The translations under genes and the position numbers were made by a program. From NCBI GenBank assembly GCA_017795085.1, contig CP051246.1, positions 2,668,514 through 2,732,513 of the forward strand: 64,000 bases of DNA, read 5' to 3'. Under the pieces are notes generated by a model that made no database searches, was not told where the DNA came from, and saw nothing but the letters and a program-made list of their open reading frames with translations. The DNA comes from Salegentibacter sp. Its GTDB lineage: Bacteria; Bacteroidota; Bacteroidia; Flavobacteriales; Flavobacteriaceae. Positions 32,235 to 42,116 of this stretch are shown here, piece by piece; positions within the stretch are counted from its first letter, which is position 1; every line of letters begins with the position of its first letter.

Positions 32235-34623
32235 GCTTTCCTCCCACTGGCCGATTGCCGATATCCGGGACAATATTGTTTTTGCCGGCAATGGTAATGT
32301 CGTGTTATGTTACCAGTTAGGTCTCCCTGAAATTTATTCCCTATCGGAAAAAGATTTTGAAGACCTGCACACCACCTGGTTCCAGGCCATCAAATCCCTA
32401 CCCATTGGAACAGTTGTGCATAAACAAGATATTTACGAGAAAAAAGCATTTACGGCCAATGGACTGCCAGACAAAACCTTTTTAGAAAAGGCTACTCACA
32501 ACTATTTTAAAGACCGGGAGTATATGGCGCACCGCTGCCTATTATTCTTCACCCTGACCGGAAACAAGGCCTTTCACAACCCGAAATATGTGAACCCTTT
32601 TCGAAAAGCTTCCAAGGGGATTATAAGGGAACTCGATACTAACCTGCAAAGCTTTATCAGTTCCGTAAGTGATTGTATTTCCTTCATCGCTAACAGCAGA
32701 AAGGTTTCTATAAAACCCTTGATACCGGCAGAAATTACCGCTCTCACTACCGAGTACTTCAATGGTTTTAATGAAGGTTTCGACACCGATATCCTTCTGG
32801 AGAAAGAACATATTCAAACCGGGAACCATTATTTTGATGCCCTGGCCATCAACAGCGAACTGTGCTTTGGCGAAAGGGTACAGACAAGCAAAACCAATGA
32901 GCGATTTACATCCGATGATTTTGTATTTCACCAGGGATTTATTGATGGGCTGGGGCTTACTTTAAATGAGAACCATATCGTTAACCAGATCCTGTACCTG
33001 GATGATAAACACAAGTGGCGCAAGCTACTGGATAAAAAGGTAGAAGAACTCAGCAAGAGTTCTAATTTCGGTTCTCAAAATAGGGTCATTCTTGGAAAGA
33101 TCCAGGATATCCTGGAGAAGATAAACGGTGATGATAATGCCCGGATCATCCGTGGCCATCTCAATGTAGTCTTTTGGGATCGCGAACCCGGTAATTTAGA
33201 ACGCATTGCTTCTAAAATTAAAGCAGAGTTTAAAGAATTGGATATCATTCCTTACGCCCCACGAGGCGAGCAGCGAAAGAATTACCTGCTGAACAGCTAC
33301 TGTTGTTTTTCTTCCAATTTTTCCGATGAAGATCTTTATGTGACCGATTTAAAACATGCCTTGTGCCTCTTTATCAATAATAGCAACTATAAAACAGATC
33401 CTACCGGTATCATTTTTAATGACCGCGAGCATAACATTCCTGTACTCAAAGATGTTTGGGATGAGGGGAAAAAACGCATCAAGGCACGCAATTTTGCCAT
33501 CTTTGCCCCTACCGGGGAAGGGAAATCCTTTTTGGCCAATAATATCCTGCGTCAATATTTTGAAAACGGGGTGCGACTGGTTATTATCGATCTAGGGGGT
33601 TCTTATACCAAATTTGCAAAGCTTTATCCCGAACAATACACTGTTTTACGCTACGAGAGTGGAAAGAGTTTAGGGATTAATCCTTTCTACATATCCAATC
33701 CCGGTGATGTAAATCCTGAACGGTTGGAGGACCTTTCGGTATTTCTATTGGAACTCTTTGCTTCTGATTTAAAAGTAGGTAAAGCACAATCCGTAGCCAT
33801 TAAAAAGATCCTGCGCTACTATTACAAAAACACCACGGAAAACTATTCCTTAGATAGTTTCTACCGTTTTATCGAGCAGCGAAAAGATCAGTTGCTGGAG
33901 CACCTTAAAATCCATCCCGACTACTTCAATATTACCAGCTTTTTGCACGTGCTCTCGGAGTATGTCGGCGATGGTCTATATAGCTTTTTGTTCGAAGCCA
34001 GCGAAGATCAAACCTATAAAATCGAGGATAAACGTCTTATTGTATTTGAACTTGATGAAGTAAAAGACAATAAAGAAATCCTCTCGGTAATGCTCAAGCT
34101 AATCAAATCTGCCATTCAACGCACCATCTGGAAGAACCGGGCGGAAAAAGGGATTATCCTTTTTGATGAGTTTGCCAAACAACTCAAATTTGAAAATGTA
34201 CTGGAAAGCGTGGAATTCTATTACCAGGCGATCCGTAAACAAAACGGGGCCATTGGGATCATTTTGCAATCCATTAATCAGCTTCCGAACAATTCCACTT
34301 CCGCAAGTATCCTCGAAAACACACAGGTCATTTATAGCCTGAACAATGAAAAAGGCTATGGCGAACTGGTCAAGCGGCTCAACCTCTCTAGCCACGATTT
34401 AAACCAATTAAAGTCCATTAAGAATAACCTATCTGGCTTGCGGAAGTATACCGAAATGTTTATCAAAATCGGTAAGGAAAGCAACATTTTCCGCCTGGAA
34501 GTACCACCCGAAGTCTATGCCGCCTACCTCACCGACGGCACCGAAAACGAGGCCATAATGGCCATTTATCACAAAACTAAAAATATGGAAAAGGCTATCA
34601 AAGAATTCATCAGACAGTCCTAA
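32221..34623 (+). CDS. traG: TraG conjugation ATPase (VirB4-type)
   Basis: The 800-aa protein is a VirB4-like ATPase: N-terminal region interacting with the membrane complex, then Walker A FAPTGEGKSFLANNIL (about residues 427-442), Walker B EKGIILFDEFAKQL and motif QSINQLPNNSTSASILENTQVIYSL near the C-terminus. It powers pilus assembly and transfer at the inner membrane. The length matches the family. It overlaps traF. Confidence 0.9.
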   Translation: MKKIKLSSHWPIADIRDNIVFAGNGNVVLCYQLGLPEIYSLSEKDFEDLHTTWFQAIKSLPIGTVVHKQDIYEKKAFTANGLPDKTFLEKATHNYFKDREYMAHRCLLFFTLTGNKAFHNPKYVNPFRKASKGIIRELDTNLQSFISSVSDCISFIANSRKVSIKPLIPAEITALTTEYFNGFNEGFDTDILLEKEHIQTGNHYFDALAINSELCFGERVQTSKTNERFTSDDFVFHQGFIDGLGLTLNENHIVNQILYLDDKHKWRKLLDKKVEELSKSSNFGSQNRVILGKIQDILEKINGDDNARIIRGHLNVVFWDREPGNLERIASKIKAEFKELDIIPYAPRGEQRKNYLLNSYCCFSSNFSDEDLYVTDLKHALCLFINNSNYKTDPTGIIFNDREHNIPVLKDVWDEGKKRIKARNFAIFAPTGEGKSFLANNILRQYFENGVRLVIIDLGGSYTKFAKLYPEQYTVLRYESGKSLGINPFYISNPGDVNPERLEDLSVFLLELFASDLKVGKAQSVAIKKILRYYYKNTTENYSLDSFYRFIEQRKDQLLEHLKIHPDYFNITSFLHVLSEYVGDGLYSFLFEASEDQTYKIEDKRLIVFELDEVKDNKEILSVMLKLIKSAIQRTIWKNRAEKGIILFDEFAKQLKFENVLESVEFYYQAIRKQNGAIGIILQSINQLPNNSTSASILENTQVIYSLNNEKGYGELVKRLNLSSHDLNQLKSIKNNLSGLRKYTEMFIKIGKESNIFRLEVPPEVYAAYLTDGTENEAIMAIYHKTKNMEKAIKEFIRQS

Positions 34624-34651
34624 ACACACATTAATAATTAAAACAATTGAT

Positions 34652-35233
34652 ATGAAAAACAGATTCAAAACCTGGATACTATCGCTAGCCTTAGCTTTAT
34701 GCTTGCCTGCAGGCGCTGCCTGCCAGGGGATGCCGGTGTATGATAATACGAACTTTGTCAGCCTGGTGAAATCCCTGGTGGAGTCAGCTAAGCAAACCTC
34801 CCAGCTTATTAAAACAGTGGAATTCCTTAAAACACAAAAGGAAAATATTGAAAAGGTCAATAGCGTGATTAAAAATCTAAAAGCTGTCCGAGAGATCGGT
34901 AGGAACAACCAGCGCCTGATCGCGGTGATGCAAGATGACCTTCGGGATATTTTGAATTCCCCCTACATCAAGCCCGGTGAAGTAAACCGGGTCACCGAAT
35001 CCTTCAGTGCCGTGGTGGAAAACTCCCTGGAGACTGCGGGGTTTATCGATGAGATTTTATCGAGTGATCATTTAAAAATGAGCGATGCGGAGCGGGCCGA
35101 AGTTTTAAAACAAAGAGAACTCGAGTCCAAAGAAATGGTCACCGATGTGCGGCTAAAGACCAAACGCTACCACGAGATCATTTCTTTTCGGAAAATGCAG
35201 GATAGGATCAATAACCGGGAAACAGGCTTTTGA
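34652..35233 (+). CDS. traI: TraI (DUF4141, VirB5-like) conjugation protein
   Basis: The 193-aa protein has a Sec signal (MKNRFKTWILSLALALCLPAGAACQG) and a long helical hairpin region (VKSLVESAKQTSQLIKTVEFLKTQKENIEKVNSVIKNLKAVREIG), as in the periplasmic VirB5/DUF4141 proteins. Its stop codon overlaps the start of traJ (TGATG), which points to coupled translation. Confidence 0.75.
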   Translation: MKNRFKTWILSLALALCLPAGAACQGMPVYDNTNFVSLVKSLVESAKQTSQLIKTVEFLKTQKENIEKVNSVIKNLKAVREIGRNNQRLIAVMQDDLRDILNSPYIKPGEVNRVTESFSAVVENSLETAGFIDEILSSDHLKMSDAERAEVLKQRELESKEMVTDVRLKTKRYHEIISFRKMQDRINNRETGF

Positions 35234-36078
35234 TGTTTAGCGGGGCAATCATACTGGCCGTAGGCGTCGAATATATCGATAGTGTTTTCCAGGCTATCCA
35301 GGATAGCGAGTTTTCCCAGTACACTATTGTGGGCATGAAGACTCTGGCAGTGCTCTTCTTCTTGGTGAACATCCTTAAAAAGTACAATGAAGGGGTAGCC
35401 GATAGGCAAGGCTATACCTGGGGGCTTGCTCCGGGAGATTTGGCCAAAAACTTTGCGGTGGTACTGCTGGTTATTTTCTCCACGCAAATCCTGGGTTTTT
35501 TTGATAATATCCTCGTGGCCATTGAAAACCAGTACCGCGATACGGCCCCTGCCCTTTTGCCCCTTCAGATGCAGGAAATTCCCATCGAGGAAGAGGTATC
35601 ACCCATGGGGGCGATGCGCAAAGCCATGGCCTTACTTTATGAAGCCCTGGTCACACCCCTCTACGGCTTTAAAACCTTTGCTTTTCTCATAAGCCTTTTT
35701 TTATGGATCCTGGATTTATTCATCTATCCCCTATTCCTGGCGGAACGTTATTTCCTTCTTGGGATTATGCAAGCCTTTTTTCCGCTGGTGATCAGTCTGG
35801 CGGTATTTGAAAAATTCCGCTCGATGGCCTATAGCTTTTTCAGGTTGTATACTGCAGTGTATATGCTGGTCCCGGCATTTTTCCTGGTCAATGTGTTTAT
35901 CAATGCCCTTTATACGGAAATCAATAGCAATTTCTGGCAAAACCTATTCGGTACGGATTACGGGAGCGACTTTTTTGCGCCGGTGGTAGAACTGGGTTCG
36001 ATCGTATTTATCGTGTTTTTAAAATTCAAGCTCTACCGGCGTGCCATTTCTTTTACTCTGAGATTATTCACCACGTGA
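35233..36078 (+). CDS. traJ: TraJ (VirB6-like) polytopic membrane protein
   Basis: The ATG at 35,233 overlaps the traI stop by one base; the TTG three bases earlier is a weaker alternative. The 281-aa protein has several transmembrane helices (LAVLFFLVNIL, FAVVLLVIFSTQILGFF, FAFLISLFLWILDLFIYPLF, GIMQAFFPLVISLAVF, YMLVPAFFLVNVFINAL) and corresponds to VirB6/TrbL inner-membrane channel proteins. Confidence 0.8.
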   Translation: MFSGAIILAVGVEYIDSVFQAIQDSEFSQYTIVGMKTLAVLFFLVNILKKYNEGVADRQGYTWGLAPGDLAKNFAVVLLVIFSTQILGFFDNILVAIENQYRDTAPALLPLQMQEIPIEEEVSPMGAMRKAMALLYEALVTPLYGFKTFAFLISLFLWILDLFIYPLFLAERYFLLGIMQAFFPLVISLAVFEKFRSMAYSFFRLYTAVYMLVPAFFLVNVFINALYTEINSNFWQNLFGTDYGSDFFAPVVELGSIVFIVFLKFKLYRRAISFTLRLFTT

Positions 36079-36159
36079 GGCCCATAATGGGCATTTAAAA
36101 TGGTTCCCTTAATAAGTTTTGATATAACCAATTTAAGTCAATAAAAAAATAGTTCAAAA

Positions 36160-36774
36160 ATGAAAACACCTTATAAAAATATTTACTCGGTATTAAAACT
36201 CAACCGCTTTATCGTACTGGCCGTGGTGGTTTGTTCGATGCTTTGTAGTGTCTTTGCCATATGGATGGCCATCTCCACCAGGAATATGGCGCTAAACAGC
36301 GCCTTTGCCATCAATACCGATGGCAGTATAATCCCTTTACAACTGGTGACACAAAAAGAAAACTTCCGGGTGGAAGCCCTCGCCCATTTGGAGCTATTTC
36401 ACAAATACTTCTATAATATCGATGCCAGCAATTATGAGAAAAACCTGGAGAAAGCCTTATGGCTGGGGGATAGTTCGGTAGACAACCTTTACAGGCAAAA
36501 GAAAGCCGATGGGGTGTACAACCGCTTATTGCAATATTCCCTGGTTCAAAAGGTGTTGCGTATTGATTCCCAGCTCGAAGAAAGGGAAGGTTCCTATCAT
36601 TTTAGGACCACCGTTATTTTCGAGATCAACCGCGGCAGTATTGTAGATACCTATGAGCTGGTTTCCACCGGAAAATTACTTATCGTTGATCGCCACTTTC
36701 CCAATAACCCGCACGGACTTGTTATTACAGATTATTTTGAAAACAGCCTAAGAAAACTATCCCCACAATCCTAA
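36160..36774 (+). CDS. traK: TraK (VirB8-like) conjugation protein
   Basis: The 204-aa protein has one N-terminal membrane anchor (FIVLAVVVCSMLCSVFAIWMAI) and a periplasmic domain with the TraK features LVTQKENFRVEALAHLELFHKYFYNID and YSLVQKVLRIDSQLEEREGSYHFRTTVIFEINRGS. It corresponds to VirB8, the assembly factor of the inner-membrane complex. It lies 12 bases before traM. Confidence 0.85.
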   Translation: MKTPYKNIYSVLKLNRFIVLAVVVCSMLCSVFAIWMAISTRNMALNSAFAINTDGSIIPLQLVTQKENFRVEALAHLELFHKYFYNIDASNYEKNLEKALWLGDSSVDNLYRQKKADGVYNRLLQYSLVQKVLRIDSQLEEREGSYHFRTTVIFEINRGSIVDTYELVSTGKLLIVDRHFPNNPHGLVITDYFENSLRKLSPQS

Positions 36775-36786
36775 AAGCCATAACGA

Positions 36787-37770
36787 ATGAAAATAGCAAA
36801 AAACAAAATAGTATTCATGAGCGTATTGGTGGTCATTGTGATATTCCTTATCACCTACACCCTAATGATCACCGGGGGCGATGAAAAGGACCAAGAAAAC
36901 CTGCGGCAAACCGGGGTTCCTGCCCTTGAAGAGGAAAGCCAGGAAACCTACGATTCCAAATTGGAGGCCATTGACGATCTTAAAGAAGTTCGGGAAAAGA
37001 ACGCACCGAGTATGTATGATGAAGCGCTTTTAGACTCTTTAGGTTATTATGACACCGAATTGCCGGACAAAGAAAAGGAGCGCAAGATCGATAGTATTTA
37101 TGAGCTGGGAGAGGCCCGGCAAGCGCAAATAGCAAACCTATCGCAATCCCGGCAAACCAGCCCACCGGAGAATAATAGGCCATCCCCAATAAAAAGAGTA
37201 CCAAAGGCAGATACTGCAGAGATTCGGGAAGCACGAAAAATCGAGGCCAAAGAAATGGGGTTGGAGCATCAATTATTCTTTGCTTCCGCTCCTAAAAGGC
37301 CAGAGCTTTCCACCCCTGGGGCTACTGATATGGAAATTAACGTAGTGGTCGATGGTACCCAGGTCGTCAAGGCAAACTCCAGGCTCCGGATGCGACTTTT
37401 GCGCCCTGCTAGGATTGGTGATAGACTAATCCCTAAAAACACACCGGTTTTCGGCTTTGTCAGTTTTCAACCCAATCGTGTCCTTATCGAGATCGAAAAT
37501 ATCGATAACCAACTCACCAGCCTAAAAGCCTTTGACCTGGAAGATGGCAGTGAAGGTATTTACATCGAGAATAATTTCCGGGCAGAAGCTACCACGGAAG
37601 TACTGGATGATGTTATCAGTGATATAAACATCCCAAGTGTGCCACAAGTCAGTGGGATAAGCAAAGTATTTAGGCGGAATAACCGGAACCTAAAAGTGAC
37701 CGTACTCAATAATTACAGGCTACTGCTAAAAGCCGATAAATCCCAAGCAAACTGGGGAACACAACTTTAA
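36787..37770 (+). CDS. traM: TraM (VirB10-like) conjugation protein
   Basis: The 327-aa protein has an N-terminal anchor (NKIVFMSVLVVIVIFLITYTLMI), a long charged and proline-containing periplasmic linker (residues 45-150) and a C-terminal domain (VVDGTQVVKANSRLRMRLLRPARIGDRLIPKNTPVFGFVSF) characteristic of TraM/DUF4138-neighbour proteins. It corresponds to VirB10, which spans the periplasm. No traL gene was found between traK and traM. Confidence 0.85.
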   Translation: MKIAKNKIVFMSVLVVIVIFLITYTLMITGGDEKDQENLRQTGVPALEEESQETYDSKLEAIDDLKEVREKNAPSMYDEALLDSLGYYDTELPDKEKERKIDSIYELGEARQAQIANLSQSRQTSPPENNRPSPIKRVPKADTAEIREARKIEAKEMGLEHQLFFASAPKRPELSTPGATDMEINVVVDGTQVVKANSRLRMRLLRPARIGDRLIPKNTPVFGFVSFQPNRVLIEIENIDNQLTSLKAFDLEDGSEGIYIENNFRAEATTEVLDDVISDINIPSVPQVSGISKVFRRNNRNLKVTVLNNYRLLLKADKSQANWGTQL

Positions 37771-37780
37771 TAAAAATCTT

Positions 37781-38614
37781 ATGAAAAATTATCTTTTAAC
37801 CACAGTCGCTCTACTGGTACTTATTTCCACCAGCGCACAAAATCAGGACAAACTGGACACTATTTACGCCAATGAGCATAAGAATGTCGCGCTATTCTTT
37901 CCTGAAGCGATTAGCCAGGGTATTACCGGTGCAGCACATTTTGTCTTTACCTATAACCGGGAAAAGCAGCAGCATTTTGGACTTTTGCAGGCCAAACCCG
38001 GCAGGGAAAGTAATTTGCTTATGATCGGGGCAAATGGTTCGGTCTTCTCCTATATCCTGAAGTACAAAAAGCAGCTTTCCAGGCTGAATTACTTTATCCC
38101 TGAAGCGGAAAGCATCGGGAAAGAAAAGCCTATGGTTGAGGATGCGGATAAAGAACATCACCACCAGAGGGGCTTAATTAATAATGAGGAGTATTATGAC
38201 CGGTTTTGCCACTACCTTCTTAGTAAAAAGCAACGCATAGGCAACATAAAAAAACGCAAGTACGGTATAATTTTAAGTATTGAGAACATTGTCTTTAATA
38301 AGGAGCAACTCTATTTTGTGATCGAAATCAAGAATAAATCCAGCCTGGATTATGATCTTAATTTCTTAAAACTCGCCAATGAAACCCGAAAAAAGGGAAA
38401 GAAGAAATCCCTACAGCGATTATACCAGGAGCCGGTCTTCAAATACAACTTACCGGCTAAGGTTGGAAAAAACCAAACCGCAAAACTAGTATATGTACTG
38501 CCAAAGTTTTCTTTATCTAAAGAAAGGAGAGCGATATTGGAGCTCAATGAACAAGACGGGGAACGTAATTTAAAATTAAAGGTCTCGCATCGATTTATTA
38601 ATAACCCTAATTGA
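37781..38614 (+). CDS. traN: TraN (VirB9-like) conjugation protein
   Basis: The 277-aa protein has a Sec signal (MKNYLLTTVALLVLISTSAQ) and a domain with NVALFFPEAISQGITGAAHFVFTYNREKQQHFGLLQAKPGRESNLLMIG, then KYGIILSIENIVFNKEQLYFVIEIKNKSSLDYDLNFLKL: the DUF4138/TraN layout. It corresponds to VirB9 of the outer-membrane core. It is the last tra gene before the SusCD cargo; traO, traP and traQ are not found. Confidence 0.85.
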   Translation: MKNYLLTTVALLVLISTSAQNQDKLDTIYANEHKNVALFFPEAISQGITGAAHFVFTYNREKQQHFGLLQAKPGRESNLLMIGANGSVFSYILKYKKQLSRLNYFIPEAESIGKEKPMVEDADKEHHHQRGLINNEEYYDRFCHYLLSKKQRIGNIKKRKYGIILSIENIVFNKEQLYFVIEIKNKSSLDYDLNFLKLANETRKKGKKKSLQRLYQEPVFKYNLPAKVGKNQTAKLVYVLPKFSLSKERRAILELNEQDGERNLKLKVSHRFINNPN

Positions 38615-38879
38615 GAAGATAAACTTATCAAATTCAGAGCTACACAATTTTAATTTTGTTTAGTCTTACTTGCCCCTCCCAAGGAATTACTTCAATTCTT
38701 ATATTCAGAATGTCTATAAACTTCTACAGAAATTTCTTAAAAATATATAAATCAGTCATACTGCAACCACATGCGCATTCAAGGTTTTTTTTCATAGCGT
38801 TTCCTTTACGTTTTATTAATGCCTTGGCTTGGGGGTTTTTCAAGCATTTCTGACTCCTTATAATAAAGGCTTGTTATAG
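38615..38879. other. Junction between tra operon and cargo
   Basis: The 265-bp non-coding stretch after traN. It contains no recognisable gene, repeat or recombination site; the cargo FecR-like fragment starts at its right end. The boundary of the cargo insertion must lie in or near it. Confidence 0.35.
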
Positions 38880-39368
38880 ATGGCAAACACTACTGAAAAG
38901 GAGAGAAAATGCATCCGATATCTTGCAAGGGAAATGGCTATAGAAGACCGGCTGATATTTCAGATTGAATTGATGCTAGACGAGGAATTAAGCGCGTTGT
39001 TCTATGAATTGAAAGAAGCGTGGGAACTTTATCCTACACAACGGAATACTACTTCCAGGGAACCACGTCTTTCTAAAAAAATAAAGCCAAAACGCAAAAT
39101 ATATGTATTAGTAGCTGTCCTTACTTTACTTGTTCTAGGATCGTTTTATTTTCTAAAGCCCCCTTTAAACCAAATGCAGAGTGTCAGTGCCCATGAGGGA
39201 GAACGTAAGACCGTGGTTTTACCGGATAGTAGCGTAGTTATTTTAAATGCGGGAAGTAGCATAAACTATCCAAGGGAATTTGAAAATATACGGGAAGTTT
39301 TTCTAGCAGGAGAAGCCTATTTCCAAGGGCAAAAAGATCTTAATCACCCGTTGTGTATTATGATATAA
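38880..39368 (+). pseudogene. FecR-like anti-sigma factor, truncated
   Basis: The frame gives the N-terminal half of a FecR protein: a cytoplasmic DUF4880-like part (residues 1-70), a transmembrane helix (KIYVLVAVLTLLVLGSFYFL) and the start of the FecR domain (ERKTVVLPDSSVVILNAGSSINYPREFENIREVFLAGEAYFQ). It stops after 162 aa, where intact FecR proteins have about 320-350; the following sequence is an IS982-like remnant. No sigma factor gene precedes it. It is on the opposite strand to the intact FecR at 45,549. Confidence 0.8.
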
Positions 39369-39374
39369 AAGAAA

Positions 39375-39547
39375 AAAGTTGTCCATATTACTGATAATCA
39401 ACAAATTGATTTAGCTATAAAATATTAAATATGAACAACTTAAGTGCAAATTACGAAAGAATATTGGAGGTATTACAAAATATATCAGAAGAACAACTTT
39501 TACCTTATCAAAGACGTGAACCAAATTTGAGTGGCTTTAACGATTAG
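39375..39547 (+). mobile_element. IS982-family remnant (5' end)
   Basis: GTTGTCCATATTACTG (about 39,379) resembles an IS982 terminal repeat, and the 38-codon frame at 39,431-39,547 (MNNLSANYERILEVLQN, then PYQRREPNLS) matches the N-terminus of an IS982-family transposase before it breaks off at GFND. It probably cut the FecR gene and was later deleted. Confidence 0.65.
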
Positions 39548-39555
39548 AAAATAGG

Positions 39556-39590
39556 AATCGGGAGCTACTTTGGGCAACTAACTCCCGATT
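39556..39590. terminator. Probable terminator after the phosphoesterase operon
   Basis: AATCGGGAG pairs with CTCCCGATT across a 17-nt loop, 12 bases after the minus-strand stop codon at 39,603. It is well placed to end the SusCD operon transcript, although its T-run is short. Confidence 0.6.
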
Positions 39591-39602
39591 GTCTGTTTAA
39601 GT

Positions 39603-40535
39603 TTAGCTCCAGCTATATTCGTGGTATTCTCGCTGATAGCTTCCGTCCGGATATAAACTAAACACACAGAATCCGCAATGCGTTTGCCGGAAAGTTTCGC
39701 TGTTCCACCAATTACCGCTTACAGCACCGGCTCCGAGATAATCAATATTGTCATAACGTATACTGTCAAGTAGGTGCAAATGCCCACTAATACAAAGTTT
39801 TACCTGAGGATACTCCCGCAAAATTGCCTGTACCTCATGCGAATCGGAGTGCATCAGGGCTCCAGAGACTGTCCATATTCCATTTTCAGATTTTGCCCAA
39901 TCAAAAATACAAGTGGATAGGATCGGGATATGTGAAACAATCATAACCTGGGTGTCTGCAGGAGTATTGTCCAATTCTCCTTGCAGCCATTCCCTTTGAA
40001 GCCCATCAATAGCGGCAGTATACCATTGACCGTCTTTAGATTGTGTACTATCGAGCACGATAAATTTCCACGATCCTTTAGAAAAACTGTAATAGCGGTC
40101 TTCCAATTCCAATTCGTCTATCACCCATTTTTTACCATACATTTTATCGGATTTTGGTCCATGTCCCCATACATCGTGATTACCTATGGCATAATGCACG
40201 TTATTGGGTAGTTGTCCTTTCAGAGAATGCCATAGTTTCCATTGTTTCTGCACCTTCTGTCGATCGTTGCCCAGGGCATCATGGATGATATCTCCAGTGT
40301 GCATGACCACATCGGGATTAGGGGCAACTCGGGATAGTTGCTCCATAAACAAACCGGCTCGTTTCTCGCTCTCTTTCTGATCATATACGTGGGTATCGGT
40401 AATCTGGACGAGCTGCAGCGGTTTACCAAGATCTTCTAATGCATCGTCAAAGATGGGAGCAAACTTATTTGCAGCTCCCAATGCCATTGCGGTGGAACTC
40501 AATGTGAGTGTTCCCAGAAATTTTCTTCTGATCAT
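39603..40535 (-). CDS. Tat-exported calcineurin-like metallophosphoesterase
   Basis: The 310-aa protein has a Tat-like signal with twin Arg (MIRRKFLGTLTLSSTAMALG) and the full metallophosphoesterase set: DTH (Asp47, His49), HTGDIIHD, GNHDVWG, VSHIPIL and GHLH. The family includes cyclic nucleotide phosphodiesterases, phosphatases and UDP-sugar hydrolases. It ends a five-gene co-directional run with ECF sigma, FecR, SusC and SusD, and starts 23 bp after the susD-like stop. It probably acts outside the cytoplasm on the ligand taken up by the SusCD pair, most simply a phosphate ester; the actual ligand is unknown. Confidence 0.85.
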   Translation of the reverse strand: MIRRKFLGTLTLSSTAMALGAANKFAPIFDDALEDLGKPLQLVQITDTHVYDQKESEKRAGLFMEQLSRVAPNPDVVMHTGDIIHDALGNDRQKVQKQWKLWHSLKGQLPNNVHYAIGNHDVWGHGPKSDKMYGKKWVIDELELEDRYYSFSKGSWKFIVLDSTQSKDGQWYTAAIDGLQREWLQGELDNTPADTQVMIVSHIPILSTCIFDWAKSENGIWTVSGALMHSDSHEVQAILREYPQVKLCISGHLHLLDSIRYDNIDYLGAGAVSGNWWNSETFRQTHCGFCVFSLYPDGSYQREYHEYSWS

Positions 40536-40558
40536 TTTTGTCAGTTTTATAGGGTTAC

Positions 40559-42103
40559 TTAAAAATTGGTATTCATCAGGCCATCTGATTTTGTCTTAGT
40601 ATCAGCAGTATCCCACCACAGGCGTATGTCCATCCGGTCATCGGCCGGGGTTCTCATACCTTCAGGCAGACTTTCAACATTGGTATTATGTTCGTTATCC
40701 GGATAGCGAATTCGCTTAACATAGCTTTCAGGAGCTACCGTCGCTGAACTACTGACTCCATCAGCTGGAAGTGTGAGATCCGGATAATCGCTTCTTCTAA
40801 AGTCGGCCCAACCTTCCATACCATTAGGAAAATTTGCGATCCATTTTTGTGTTATGAGTTGCTTTAACCTGGCTTCATCGGAATTAAGCGAGGCTATATC
40901 TACTTTTAACCCGTCGATATAATTCTGGATCCCTGCCTGATCCGTTACACCGACATATTCCATAGAGGCCCGGATTCCCTGTTTGTACAGTTCCTCATAA
41001 GATCCTCCGGCGTTCCATCCCCGCAATGCTGCTTCGGATCGAAGAAACAATACTTCACAATAGAACATAATCGCCTCGCTCATACTACCCTCAACAAAAT
41101 CCTGATACCCGTTGGAGGAAGCATTTATGGCCGACTTTTCCCGAAAGTCGGGTTCGGAGGCAGAAACTACGGTATAGCCGTTGGTAACGCCTTGATATCC
41201 TCCCTGGTGGGCAGTTAACCAAAGCGGAGCCCTGGGATCGAGCACGACAGATTCGTTGTTGAGATAATCGGTAAAGGTCCTGGAAATACGCGCATTGTCC
41301 CATTGGGAAACAATCTTATCGAGATAATCATACCATCCGGTAGGATCCTGCCCCACCTTGGCAACATCAGCATTGGATTCCATCACCCCGTCGGCTATGG
41401 CGTCTTCTGCGTGTTCTTTTGCAAAGGTGGGATCGATATTTACAAGGCGCATAGCCAGGCGCAGGCGAAGGGAATTGCCAAATTTTCTCCATTGATCCAC
41501 ATTGCCATCGTATAGAAGATCATAACCTGGTGTATAGGAAGACTGGTTCTCATCGTTGGTCAGGGCATCCGTGGCTGCGGCAAGGCGCCTTATAAGGTCG
41601 GGGTAGATTTCCTCTTGGCTATCATAGGGCTTCACCTCTCCGGGTACTAAGTCAAAATAAGGCATATCACCTCTGTAGTCCACCATACGGGACCACAGGT
41701 ATACTATATATATTTCGGCCATATTAAACATATTAGAGGTAGCAGGCTTATCGGTAGTCATGACCTTTATATTTTCGTATTCTTTTAAACGCCCCACGTA
41801 GAAGGCATTCCACTGACGTCCCACCCAATCGTCTACATAGCCGTATTGAGGCGAACTGTATCCATCTACACAATTGGCAAAATACTGTGCGTAAAAATCG
41901 GAGTACAGATTTACCGTACGCTGATAATTGTCATAAACCCCTTTATCAATCATTTTAGCAAAGAAGTAGGAGGGGTCTGAAACTTCTTCTACTGCTGTAG
42001 GATTGGTATTAATCTCTTCAAAATCATTGGTGCAGCCTGTCTGTATGACTAAGCTCAACAACAATACTACGGCTTTTAAAGATGTATATGTTTTCATTTT
42101 CAC
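40559..42103 (-). CDS. SusD/RagB-like outer-membrane lipoprotein
   Basis: The 514-aa protein has a lipoprotein signal (MKMKTYTSLKAVVLLLSLVIQTGC, Cys24) and a SusD-like fold: NDFEEINTNPTAV, TPR-type helices (NMAEIYIVYLWSRMVDYRGDMPYFDLV, KFGNSLRLRLAMRLVNIDP) and a C-terminal QKWIANFPNGMEGWADFRRSDYPDL. SusD proteins cap the SusC transporter and capture the substrate at the cell surface. It follows the SusC gene by 13 bases. Confidence 0.9.
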   Translation of the reverse strand: MKMKTYTSLKAVVLLLSLVIQTGCTNDFEEINTNPTAVEEVSDPSYFFAKMIDKGVYDNYQRTVNLYSDFYAQYFANCVDGYSSPQYGYVDDWVGRQWNAFYVGRLKEYENIKVMTTDKPATSNMFNMAEIYIVYLWSRMVDYRGDMPYFDLVPGEVKPYDSQEEIYPDLIRRLAAATDALTNDENQSSYTPGYDLLYDGNVDQWRKFGNSLRLRLAMRLVNIDPTFAKEHAEDAIADGVMESNADVAKVGQDPTGWYDYLDKIVSQWDNARISRTFTDYLNNESVVLDPRAPLWLTAHQGGYQGVTNGYTVVSASEPDFREKSAINASSNGYQDFVEGSMSEAIMFYCEVLFLRSEAALRGWNAGGSYEELYKQGIRASMEYVGVTDQAGIQNYIDGLKVDIASLNSDEARLKQLITQKWIANFPNGMEGWADFRRSDYPDLTLPADGVSSSATVAPESYVKRIRYPDNEHNTNVESLPEGMRTPADDRMDIRLWWDTADTKTKSDGLMNTNF

Positions 42104-42116
42104 GGTACTTTATTTG

